DNA of 64,000 bases from Stenopsyche tienmushanensis (taxonomy: Eukaryota; Arthropoda; Insecta; Trichoptera; Stenopsychidae). The number at the start of each line of letters is the position of its first letter. Within the stretch, counting starts at the first letter, position 1. The notes below the pieces were generated by a model that worked only from the letters and a program-made list of their open reading frames with translations, was not told where the DNA came from and made no database searches. The stretch covers positions 62,001-126,000 of the forward strand of contig WACJ01000108.1 of the NCBI GenBank assembly GCA_008973525.1, written 5' to 3'. This document shows positions 50,339 to 61,699 of the stretch, one piece after another. The position numbers were made by a program, and so were the translations under genes.

Positions 50339-50390
50339 AATTTGCTTATTTAGAAAGGTACTGAGCAAAGAAGCTTTGGGAACACGGGGA
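50336..50390. repeat. MITE family M1, internal fragment E
   Basis: About 50 bases (ATTTGCTTATTTAGAAAGGT and onward to GCTTTGGGAACACG) match the interior of copy B without either end. It abuts the right border of the duplicated phosphatase segment. Confidence 0.65.
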
Positions 50391-50856
50391 TTGATATGGT
50401 TTTTAAAATATGCCTTCCATTAAATGCAAGGTGATTTTTTTAAACGAGTTATAACCGTTTTAAAACAAATTTCAAGTATTATAATATTTATTGTAAATAT
50501 GTCATTGCATAGTTAAATAATTCATGATTGTACAATTGGCGGTAGTTTTTGATTTCATCAACAGATTTGCACGGATGTAACACATATACGACACAGCCTG
50601 AATATAATCCTCCGAATTCTTTAAGTGATGTGTTAGCAGCAGTAAACTAATCACACACATGTTTCACATATAATTTATTTTGCATAAAAACTGCGCAAAT
50701 TAAATTTTGATTTGGTCCCATTCTAATAACACTACAACTTATCAAAGCGCGCAGCTCCGCCAGGAGCTCAAACTCATTTGGTAAAAAAATAAAATGTCTT
50801 TAGTTAAAATTTGAATGTTTCATTTATCACGAGAGATTAAATGTGCCCATTCACTT

Positions 50857-53684
50857 TTATAACGAAAGTCTTCTAGTTTTTTTGAAAGTAATGTTTTCTG
50901 CTTCTATTTTTTCACTTTTTGTGTTGCTTTTATGTTCATTATATTGATCCGATATAATATTACGAAAGTTTAACAAGGTCTTCGCAGATATATGTTTTTT
51001 TATTGCTTGAAAGAATTCTGTATAGTGATGGAGATTATGGCTGAAAAAGAAAAATTTAAATATAGACATTTTGATTGGGCATGGAAAAACGAACGAATAA
51101 ACGAATAATACTAACATCATCAAAAGTACATTAGCGAGTAGCTCTTTGGTATTGAGTAAGTGATTTATATAAGCTCTCGAGTATTTTTTACAAGTAAGGC
51201 AAGTGCAATTTTTTATTATATACTCGAAATCTTCTTTATACCTAAAAATATAACAATTTCATAAAAAATATAAAAGGATTGTAAATGTGTGTGAATTGCT
51301 ATAAATTTGTTTGTATACTTTTCATCTCTTAAATCTATTTCATATTGATTTGTTTGATGATCTTCTAATGAAAGTGAAAAGGTTAATGCGGATCCTCTCT
51401 CAGTAACCATATAGGGCAAACTCGTATCGAAGAGATCCCATCCTGCCAAAATCAAATCTATTAGAGTTACGGCATTCCAACAACCGTGTATTACTCGAAT
51501 TTTATTTAAAGGTAGTTGTGTCTAAAAAAAAAAAAGTTATTAGTTTGATTACTCATTTACTGTTAATGGGTGTGTGAATAAGTTCTTGCCATTAAATGGC
51601 AGTATAACAATTATGTCATTCTGTTAACCCTATCGGACTTGAAATCGCGAGACAGAGACGGGAGTCTTGTGTCTCATCATACACTCGTGCATCAATGGCA
51701 AAGTCATACCGTATAGTTACCCCTACATGTCTAAACATTCTCAATATATTTCTAATTTTTTTTATAGAAACTCGTAAATATTCATACTTACTATTCAACA
51801 AAAAATCGTATTCTAAAGAATCTTTGAACCGTTATAAAATTTAGGTATAATTAATTAAAATTGCTATCGTCAGATGAGCTATTAAGCTCTTTCAACAAAT
51901 ATAAGACGACTTTCATTTGTGTTGTCTTGAAAACAGGCGTTTGTTTTGATAATTAAGATACTCGTATCATTCTTATCGTTGACCAATTTTGTTATTCCCC
52001 CTTAACTGTTCTGGAGTGGCGTCAATAGCCGAGTATTACCATTCCTTTGCAAAATCTACTCCTTCAGAAGTAAACTGGCAGGCTTGCACGGTAATCCGGT
52101 CCTTTTATTTTCACAACACATTAATAGGTAAAAATAGCCGAACAACAGTCAGCAGTCAAAATCTACTTGGAAATGATGAAATGAGGATAAAGCATTTATT
52201 TTCACAGAAAACGGCAATAACTTATTCACACACCCAATAAGTATATTAATTACATTAATTTTTAATAGCATTAAAATTGAAATTAACTTACTGTGACTTG
52301 TTCTACAATATTTTTTATACTTTCATAAGATGTATTTTCTAAATTTGGACCGTTACAGTCCAGTCCATCTAATACAAATCCACTTAATCGGTCCACATGT
52401 GGCAAAATATGATTCAAAGATTCTTGTCGTTGCTCAATACTATGCCCGCCTTCTATCACACCTACACGGAATTAAATATCATTCTTCGATTAGCAAAAAG
52501 TAGACACAATTCATATCACTAATAATTATGAATAGGCATTTCTTTTATATCAAATGATGAATATGAAAGTTGATGATATCATTTCATGATGTTTCAGTTT
52601 TAATTGAATTTATATTTAACAAGTATACCGAGTAATAAACTATTGTCTTTCAAATACTCCGAAGCTTCGTGCCTTTCGAGACATTTGGAAAACATGATTT
52701 TGCTTCTTTCTACCGACTTTATGACACGTTTTTGGGAGCTACTTTTGTCTGTGCATCCATCACTGAGGACTTCATATATATCCGGTTTGAAAGTTTCAAC
52801 AATATCCATGTACCTGTGAAGATAAAAATGTGCGTAAAATAGAAAATATGAATATGCTTAATTTTATAACACACTCAATTTGTGAAATATTAAAATTGCA
52901 TACGTTTCAGCATTAATTATTTTTTTCCCCATCCTAGTCCATAGTGGAAGGTTTAATTTTTCCATGGGTGTTTGGGGTATCGTCACGCTAGGATCTTGAA
53001 AGGTCATATATATTGGAGAGCCTTTGAGTCCAGTGAATTGACTTAGACCTTTATTTTGAAATTTTACACCATCGACCATCTGATATGTCGTTAAAAGTGG
53101 AGTTAGATAAACGCATTTTTCCTTCATTAACATTTCAGATACTTCAAGAGTGATATGTGGAATGCTTGCGCCCTGAAATTAGAATATCATTAAATAATCA
53201 GCTTAAAGATGTTAAGCACAACGGATTTGTGGTATAAAATCTTATTGATGATAGTAAATTTCTTGTACTTATTTAAATTCTTATTTATTTGATATAGTAA
53301 TTATAAATACACAATTAAGACAGTGACCCAAAGTCTGCTGTCGTAATATATCTAAGATCTTAGGGAATGTATCTTGAAAGAAAGTTCAAAGTTAATATTA
53401 AGATCAATTATTTGATAATATTTTTGAAATGTACATAATAGATTAAATCTATCCAGATTTTATTTAAAAAATTGGTGTAGTTTAAATATTAATTTTTCAG
53501 TCACAAATTGACATAAAATGCATAGGTTAACAACTGTGTACAGTTCTTAAATGTTGTATTGTCTTACCTTTGTATGTACTAAAAAAGTAGGAGTTGATAA
53601 ATTAAAGTTGCGCCCCACTAAAGTGAAGAGTCGAGCCTTGTTGTCACCCATCACGTTATTCTCCTCTGTTTCCAATGAACACAT
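50857..53684 (-). CDS. QTRT2: Queuine tRNA-ribosyltransferase accessory subunit 2
   Basis: Seven minus-strand exons: 53684-53568, 53172-52904, 52813-52629, 52461-52292, 52... continuing 51521-51319, 51241-51116, 51040-50857; 417 residues, matching the family's usual length of about 415. Landmarks are TPTFLVHTKGASIPH, LLTTYQMVDGVKF, YMTFQDPSV, FKPDIYEVLSDG, VIEGGHSIEQR, GFVLDGLD, TSLPYMVTERGSALTF and the zinc site (CTCLTCKKYSRAYINHLL, cysteines and histidine), then NTKELLANVLL and HNLHHY. With the catalytic partner QTRT1 it inserts queuine at the wobble position of GUN anticodons, typically at the mitochondrial outer membrane. Intron 4 holds a mariner derivative. It is head-to-head with the PAF-AH gene. 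Confidence 0.93.
51568..52237 (+). mobile_element. Mariner derivative (TGTGTGAATAAGTTC family) in QTRT2 intron 4
   Basis: Inverted ends TGTGTGAATAAGTTCTTGCC (51570-51589) and GGCAATAACTTATTCACACA (52213-52232), each continued by three more matching bases, bound 670 bp. The interior shares over 200 bp with 14270-14535. At the right end the plus strand still encodes the family's transposase tail (ENGNNLFTHP), as in the copy at 8740-8962. There is no intact transposase. Confidence 0.75.
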
Positions 53685-54397
53685 CTTCACTTAACCTCAA
53701 ATAATACACATAATAATAGGTAGCTTTGCTCCATTCTTAGTTTAGTTATTATTTACAAATGGCAAAATATAAATTGAGCGACCGACTCAATCGCGATATA
53801 ATCTCATTATATAAGTGAAAATTGTGAAATATTTTTTTAATGTTTTAAATAAACACATAAATAATTTCCACAATGCACAATTTCAAAGCTTAAGACCAAA
53901 ACCAGCATGCAATTGTCAATGTGACAGCTGAATATATTCAGTTACCACCTTCTCATTCGAAATGTTAGTTTGTATTAATATACAAAAATATTAGGTTTTA
54001 GTGTATTATTAATACTAGTTTTTTTATTTTAAAATTGCAGTGCGATAATTCCGGGATTATTTCCCGCTCATTTAATTGGAATATGTATTTTTTAAGCTTG
54101 AAACCTTTATTACATATGAAGTTTCTGAATTTGCAATTAAGAAATACATGTTTCATTCATATTGCATGTTTTTTTAATATCCTACAATGCATTAAGTTTT
54201 TAATATTGAAATAACAATATTTAGTCAATTGAAGAGTGTCAACAATGACAAAATATTACTCAATTAATACAATTCTAATGTCTATGAAAAAAATATGTAT
54301 TTATACGTTCAATTCTATAAATTATTTTAATATAGTATTAATACTGCTTAATCTTTGTTTACTTGAAAAATAATGTATTGCTTTTCAATTGCTTCAG

Positions 54398-56589
54398 GCA
54401 AAGTTGTCATCCTGAGGATTTGTTAGGTGACAATCGATGGATGAGTATGGTTTGTATCATTTTATATCACTGTCATCATATTTTATTATCTCCACTATAT
54501 ATTACAAGAACGTAACAAAACTGGATGAATGGTATATAATATAAATTTTTTCCCATTCACATTTGTAGTTGCTGATTTTCAATTTTAATACTAAATAATA
54601 TTTGTTTAAATTCAAATTAAATAACCTGATTGCTTGTTACAGCACTCACGGTATATAAAAGAAGCTCAAAATACGCCCCATTGTGATGTTCTTCTCATAG
54701 GTGACTCGATCGTTCAGCAAATGCAATTCACAAATTTTTATGAAAAAAATTTGCCAAAAGGTAATATTGATCTTTTTTTAATTATTAACTGTTTGAATTT
54801 ATGAAAATAAAATTATTGTCATTTGACGATGCTATATGAAAAGAATTAAGTTAGAGCATTTTTCAATTTGCATTAGGAAAGATCACTTTAAACTTTGGGA
54901 TTGGTGGCGATAAAGTAGAAAATGTTCTATGGAGAATTGAAGATGCAAATTGGCTGGAAAAATTGAATCCTACTGTGGTATGTACTCATTCAATAATAAA
55001 AAAATGGATATAAGGAAATGCAATATTAATAATAAATATTTGAAATATATCTTTGAGCAATTATTAAAAATTAAATACTAATTGGGTAAAGATTTACATA
55101 ATATTCTGAATATTTTTTTTAATAAAAAACCCTAGAGTAGACTTTGATCAAAAAAATGTTTGGGAAAATGAAATAACTTGGTTTGTGTTATTCATTTTTA
55201 AAATAAGGTAGTTTCCCTGCTGCATCATGTATAAACTATTTGTCATTTAAGTTACTATGAAAATTTAAATAATTAATTATAAATTGTTCAAAATGAATAT
55301 TTATATTATAAATTTGACCTTAGTTATAATGCTTTTATCGGATGATTAATGTCTTTATTTTTTTAGGTGGTTTTATTCGCTGGTACAAATAATATAACAT
55401 CGAGTCCACAACAAATAACCGACCTATTAGACACCACAATAAAAGCCATCAAAATGAGATCACCCAAAGCACATATAATATTGCCAGTAAAGTATATTTT
55501 ATATTATTAAAAAACGATAAGGATAAGATAAGCTTTCTAATACCTTCGTCAAAATAGTATCATGCCTATGTTTTGACCCATTGTTTGATGGAAATTTGGG
55601 CTACATCGTCAGTTAAAATCGAGACAAACCACCCTGCATTCTCCTCCCAACACCTCGGCCATCGAAAACAAAAACCACAGTGTACTATTACTTTGTGGAT
55701 ACGCCTCGTACCATAGGATGAATATTTTATTTAAAAACATTTTTCTTTTATAATCTGTGAGCTTAAATATAATAAATCTTTATTGACCATTATCAAATGG
55801 TGCAATTGTAGCATGGGCGAAATATCCCTGTGCAATATTAATTTGTGCAGATTTAATTTATCAGATTAACAGTGATATCTTCCGTCACTCTATAGATGCT
55901 ATGTGCAAATTTAATCTTCTTCCTTTGGACACATTGCGCCCAAAATGACACTTAGCATTACTTGCGCATGTATAGTTGTTGGTCTGATGCGCAGTCGTTG
56001 AATAGCCTTGGCTGCCAGACATTGCTCTCTCTACGAAGACGAGAGTATTTTTATTTGCACCTGACCACCTCCATCTCATCGGTCGGCTTCATTACAACCC
56101 AATAGCGTGCGAGCATGATCATCTCGACCCTAAAGTACGCCCTAACGTTATAATCATGATATTTAAACAATACATGTTTAGTCATTAAATAACATATTCA
56201 ATTATATTAATATTTTTATTTTTACTTTAAAAGCTTCTTCTTCCCAGAGGTCAATTTCCCAACAAATTAAGAGATAAAAATCAGTCGACCAACATATTAT
56301 TGTGTGAAAAATTCAAATGCGAAGATTCTATTGACGACATCCATATAGTGGATATGGAAAGATTCAACAAGATTATAAGTGAGTCTTTTTATTGATTACA
56401 TTTTAACAAATTCCTTTTTTATTTTAAATTACATTTAGTACAATTGTTTTACCTTATTTAGATGAAGATGGTACGATTTCCCACCTGCTTCTGCATGACT
56501 ATCTTCATTTGACTGAAGATGGATATTCTAGTACGTGGAATCTAGTTTTTGACAAATGTAAAGAAATACTTGATGCAGGACCATCGTGA
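54398..56589 (+). CDS. Paf-AHalpha: PAF-acetylhydrolase Ib catalytic subunit (PAFAH1B2/3-like), first exon not located
   Basis: Six exons: 54398-54449, 54643-54760, 54877-54977, 55367-55486, 56234-56378, 56462-56589. They encode about 220 residues from QSCHPEDLLGDNRWMSM onward; family members are about 230 long, so only a few N-terminal residues are missing. The SGNH hydrolase motifs are present: LLIGDSIVQQM (nucleophile Ser), LNFGIGGD (Gly), FAGTNN (Asn) and LLHDYLHLT (Asp and His). In mammals the enzyme pairs with LIS1. The first exon here starts with a phase-2 acceptor and no in-frame ATG, so an upstream initiating exon must exist between QTRT2 and 54390; I could not identify it. Confidence 0.85.
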
Positions 56590-56740
56590 TATACTTAGTA
56601 TTGAGGTCTTCTCCAGTGTTATTTCAACTATTTAACAGAAGCCATACATATTGAACTGATTTTAGTAATAATCGCATACGAATAAAAAATGTTTACTACT
56701 TGTAAAAATTATATGAAAGTGCGACTTAATGATTGTATTG

Positions 56741-56905
56741 TCAACCCTCCTATAGCGTCCATTTCATTTGCAGCGTCTTCTACACAAGCAATGGGTAAAA
56801 TATGCAAGTTCAATGCCCCCTCGTCAATCACTTGCATTTTTTAACAAAGTGTGTTTAGCTTCTATAGTGTGGCCCTATCTCGACGCTATAGAAAGGTTGA
56901 CTGTG
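56741..56905. repeat. MITE-like element with 20-base inverted ends
   Basis: The left end GTCAACCCTCCTATAGCGTC and right end GACGCTATAGAAAGGTTGAC are imperfect complements. The interior has no coding capacity. Only one copy is visible here, so family membership rests on the ends alone. Confidence 0.65.
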
Positions 56906-57099
56906 CTCAATTGTTTGGAAGGTTTTGAATGTCCATGATGATTATTTTGTAAATAAATTTGTCATAAAATAATGAATTTCATTTATACGTCCTCTTTTTT
57001 GTGTATATAGTTTTATAAGAAAATTAATGGTCTAATAATAATGTTTAGCTTTTGGGGTGATTACTAAGCTTTGGTGTTATTGAACATATTTGTCAAATT

Positions 57100-57560
57100 A
57101 GTCAAAAATCTTCAAAGTAGTACTCTCCCGTGTTGGTATATTTCTGGAGGTGGTGTTTCTAAGCCTAGAAGGGATGTCCTTTAGAACCGATGTAACATGA
57201 GCATGGATGGTTTCAATTTTCTCCAATTAAATCTTTCAGGACTCCTTTTAAGTGAGGAAACAAAAAAGTCTGAGGGAGCTAGGTCAGGGCTGTAGGGATA
57301 CCGGGGAACCAATGAAGTGCAGGTCCTGGACAGGAAATCATTGACAACGAAAACGCTGTGGATTGGCTTGTTGTCCCATGCGTCTTTGTGTTCAAATCTT
57401 CAGTTACAATGTTCAGAGTTCAAATAATCATGTACATATGTTATATTTTCGTCTATTCTTGAGATTGATGGATATCTACAGCAAGGTTCTTCGGTGACCT
57501 CTCGGTCTTCCCTAAACAGCTAGTATCATTGGAGAACTTGTGATATGGACAAGAAATCAC
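57100..57560 (-). mobile_element. Decayed mariner transposase remnant
   Basis: On the minus strand near 57285-57310 the frame reads YPYSPDLAPSDFF, the catalytic C-terminal block of mariner transposases. The downstream continuation (lower coordinates) gives VLKDIPSR and LRNTTSRNI-like pieces in shifted frames. Near 57540 lies a block shared with 34725-34930. No intact frame remains. Confidence 0.6.
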
Positions 57561-59318
57561 TCCCGAAGGTCTGCTGAATTAACAGAAACATTTTGGTACA
57601 CGGGAACACACGCCTTGACTCTCAAATTGTTCGGAGATTACTTTGAAAGGGTGTGTTTTAAAGCTAACACTCCCTTTAATCTAATCTAAAATATAATACG
57701 CTGTGATGTGTCATCGCATCTGGAGAAAATTGGACACATTGTTTTCTGGATTTTCCTTGTTGCAATAATAAAAACTTCAAATAAACAGCTATTTGAGAAT
57801 CGTTCTAATTGAAATAATCATGAAGACAACTTTTTTTTGGTTTGCTCCAATTTTACTTAAGGAGGTTCAGAATTTCATATGGTGTACCAAATACATATCA
57901 TAGTAGGGCGCGGGTGTTTTTTTTAGCACAGTAAGGGAAAGGTTAGTAAAGCGGCGTGGCCATCAAATGCAATAGTTTGCATTCAAATATTTCATGCCGT
58001 TTTAATTATACACTAACAAAAAAAAACATACATTATTTGATTGCTTTTATTATTAAAATAATATGTACTTATAAACACGTAGATTAAAACCTTTGTGTGG
58101 TTGAGCCAAATTTTTACGAGTAAATACATGAAAATAATATCCATGTTTATCTCATTGCCTACCATCTAGTTGAAAATTTTTACAAAATACTTGTAACTTA
58201 TATAATGCAGAACTATCTGTCTGGTAATTAAATAATCAAGTTTTATCACATACACTAGCCAAACTAGCACGGATGACTCATTTTTACACCGTGTTTAACC
58301 TCGGACGTTACATTGAAAGTGACCGAAAAGCATTTATAAAAAAGATAAATATGCCTTTTCAATGGGGGAATGTTAAGATTGATCTTTTATTGATTGAATT
58401 GTAAAATAAGTTATTTTTTCGGTTGACTTAATTTGATAACGATAAATACTTTTGGATCGTGAAAGCGATAAATTAATAGAAAGTCACTATTAATGTTATC
58501 ATTTATAATAATTAAGCGAGTCATATTCATTCAAGGTCAATATTTTGTTCAAATTTTAGTAAGCCATTTAGACTAAGCTTATTTTAAAACAAAAAACCAC
58601 AACTTTCAGTATCATCGGCGAAATATGTATATATGAAAAATTAAAATTATTTTGTAACAATGTTGTGCCATCTTTAATATATAACAAATTAGCAAAAATT
58701 TGCAATATATTTAATACATTTTTGTAAATCGTTCAATGCCAAATTTTTAAGAAGGACCTATTTTAAAATGCCAACAAATTTTTAAAATGATAAATGCTTA
58801 GCAGTTTCTAAAAAAAATATCAAATGCTTTTGTTTATATAGTTTAAATTAAAAAAAAATCATTATAGTATATTTACAATGTTCAATATTTTTTCAGGAAA
58901 AAAATCAATAGAAATTTAAACACATTAGCAAGAAAAAATATTTATTGGCACCTTGATTGGATAAAGCAAGTCAAAATTCAAAATAATAAAAATTAAGCCT
59001 TTTAATACCCTAAAGCTGATATATTGGCCGAAATTAAAATGAGTTTTAAATATTTTTATTTTTAAATAAAAAGACAATCAAAAGGGTATTAAAAGGGTTA
59101 AATAACGATACACCCATCTCTCTATTTATGCTGCATTACCTACACTCGCATAGTCTTCAAAATTGCCTTTATATGATTGATAAACCATTCCCGATATTTA
59201 GAACTAAGAATTAAGCGAATCCAAACACTGAACATACTTTCAATGTGTGATAAAGATTTAAATGCAAATTTAAGAGACTCACAGAAAATAAATAATACCA
59301 TACGGATGATTAATTATA

Positions 59319-59880
59319 GTGTCCCAAAAGTCATGAAATATATTTTTAAGCCACACTCCTACTAGTCGCAGCGTATTTGAAATCATCGGGGGGAACCCTT
59401 AGCTTTACAGTGCATCAAAGTCTGCTGCGAACATCAGTATAATCAGGATAGCTGATTAGTGCGGCCTCGCTTCGAGACCATGTTTAGACGTGCGATGCCG
59501 AATACTTCCGAACAACGTTGGGCGTTCAAATTTTGCACGAAGCTCAACAAAAAAGCTGTTGAAATTCACAAAATGCTCAAGCAAGCCTATGAAGTGTCTT
59601 TACACGTCAATAAGTTCCAAAGAAGCACAATGGGGCAATGCTACCACAGCCACCCTATATACCATTTTGACAGCATTGACACTATTCAATTGGTTGTGAC
59701 GACAGCTCTGAAGAAAGTTCCTGTCGAAGCCTTTGAGAAGGCGTACCGGACATGGGAGAGTCGGTGGAAAAACTGTGTAGATGCTCGTGGAGCGTACTTT
59801 AAAGAATATTATCATATTGTGCTGATATTATCAATAAATCTTTTTAAAAAATATATATTTCATGACTTTTGGGACGCAAC
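59319..59880 (+). mobile_element. Internally deleted mariner with one open frame
   Basis: Inverted ends GTGTCCCAAAAGTCATGAAA (59319) and, read inward from the right, GCGTCCCAAAAGTCATGAAA bound about 560 bp; TA precedes the left end. The frame 59459-59902 joins a transposase N-terminal helix-turn-helix (WAFKFCTKLNKKAVEIHKML) directly to a transposase C-terminus (YRTWESRWKNCVDARGAYFK). The catalytic centre is gone, yet the 147-codon frame is uninterrupted. Confidence 0.8.
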
Positions 59881-61699
59881 TTGTATGTCCGCATCTTACT
59901 AAATTACGCAGATACTTGACGATTGTACCTAATGCATAAATCGAGGGACAGGTATACATATTTTTCAAAATCCTCGCAATTATAGGATCGTAAATACTTC
60001 AATGTGACCTTTTGTCATTTAAAAACGACCTTTTGAGCATAAATATATATAATAAAAAAATATAAAACTTAAAAAAATAGTAAATCATAAAAAAATATGT
60101 ATCTTTAACAGATTGAAGTTAATTATGTATTAATTTTATTATCGCCCTTTAAATGCAAAAAAACTCAACAACTATCTTACTTCCGGTTCATATATAAAAT
60201 CTATTTAATATAGTTATTTAACGTTTTTAAAAACTTTTGATTAGTCATTGACAAAGAACTGAGTTTGTTAGAATTTTATTGTATTTTAGGATAACATAAA
60301 TAATTGCGCAAGTCCCCGCGCTGTTTTAAACAAAATTTGTGAGCACTTATTATGTACAAATTTGGAAATGAGAAAAATTACTCATCAAACTAAATTAAAT
60401 TAAACAAGCTTATTTCATGATAAAAAGAATAGGCTCAGTTCCTATCTATTAAAATTAATACAAATGAAAATTATACATACATGCAGAATATTACACGCGT
60501 ACGCCGTAATTTCTGTAGTGTACACATCTTAAAATATACTTTTTCATTTAATTACGTAACAATTAACTCCTAAAAATTGCACTACATAAATAAAACAAAT
60601 TGTTTTATTTATTTATAATAATTGAAGAATAAAAAATTTGAAATATTTAACATTCGTTATTTAATTTGTATCGACAACCAATTTGATCAGACGTTATTGC
60701 ACTACCGTAGAGAAAATTTCTTTCATCATGTTAATAATTTTACATCGGACAGCCGCGGAATAACAAATACAGTATACCGAGTTTAAAACTAAATACGTTT
60801 CATTGTATTGCCATATTTTAAAGTGACTTAATAAAACAAACAATATATATTGAATAAGATAGAATACTGATTGATGAGCGGTAACAATTGACATTGTTAG
60901 GACGTAAAAAATAAATCCATGGCAACTTCATCAAGATATAAATACTATAGTCAATTTTACAAAAATGCCACATACATAATTAACATATAAATTAGCACCA
61001 GAGTAATGAACATAATATTTTCTTAATACTATTATTATTGTCCTGAAGGACAGCCGATGGAACAAAGCTTGTCATTCAAAGTAATCGATTTCATATAGAT
61101 TTACATATTCTGTGTGCTCACTTCTCGAGGATCCAAAGATAAAAAATGCAATCTGAAACTGTCAATAAGTTTTATGAAATAAATTAACGAGCACTCAAAG
61201 ATCCTTCTTATTAAAATTATGCCAATTATGCTTAATGAAAACATGAATTTCAAACTGGTATGCAAAAAGCAGGGATGTCACTATGCAATTAATATCGAGT
61301 CTTTATTCAAAGGCACTGATAAAGCTTGTTATTTTTAAATAATGTCCATGTTATCATAATTAGTTCGTGCAATAAGGATAGCTCACATTTTTTTTTACAA
61401 AGGATTGAGCTAAATTTTCCGACTATATAATTTTTTTATTTCATTAAGCATTTACATGCATAAACATTCACAAAAGGAAACATATGGTAGTGATGTGACG
61501 AATGTAAATATTTATCTTTGTTTTCAAAGAGAATAAAATACTAACAAGTTCACTTTGAATTAAATTGACTTTTCTCACATCACTATCGTTTTCATGCGAC
61601 AATTTTGACTAATTTGGTATTTAAAAGCTTTGTGAATGTTATATTAAATATAGAAAGTTTTGTTTGACAATAAAGCTTTCGTTTAAGTCATTATACAGA

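Larger units (their letters stand above)
56590..61699. other. Intergenic region with several DNA transposon remnants
   Basis: About 5 kb without a host gene I can support. It holds a MITE at 56741-56905, a mariner remnant at 57100-57560 and a mariner derivative at 59319-59880. The remainder (57800-59300 and 59900-61700) is AT-rich and shows nothing I can name. Sequence just left of 61700 is the 3' UTR of MAPKAPK2. Confidence 0.45.

Noticed and set aside
55885..56079. Minus-strand frame in a PAF-AH intron
   Set aside because: No recognisable domain and no splice support; probably part of an unidentified old insertion.
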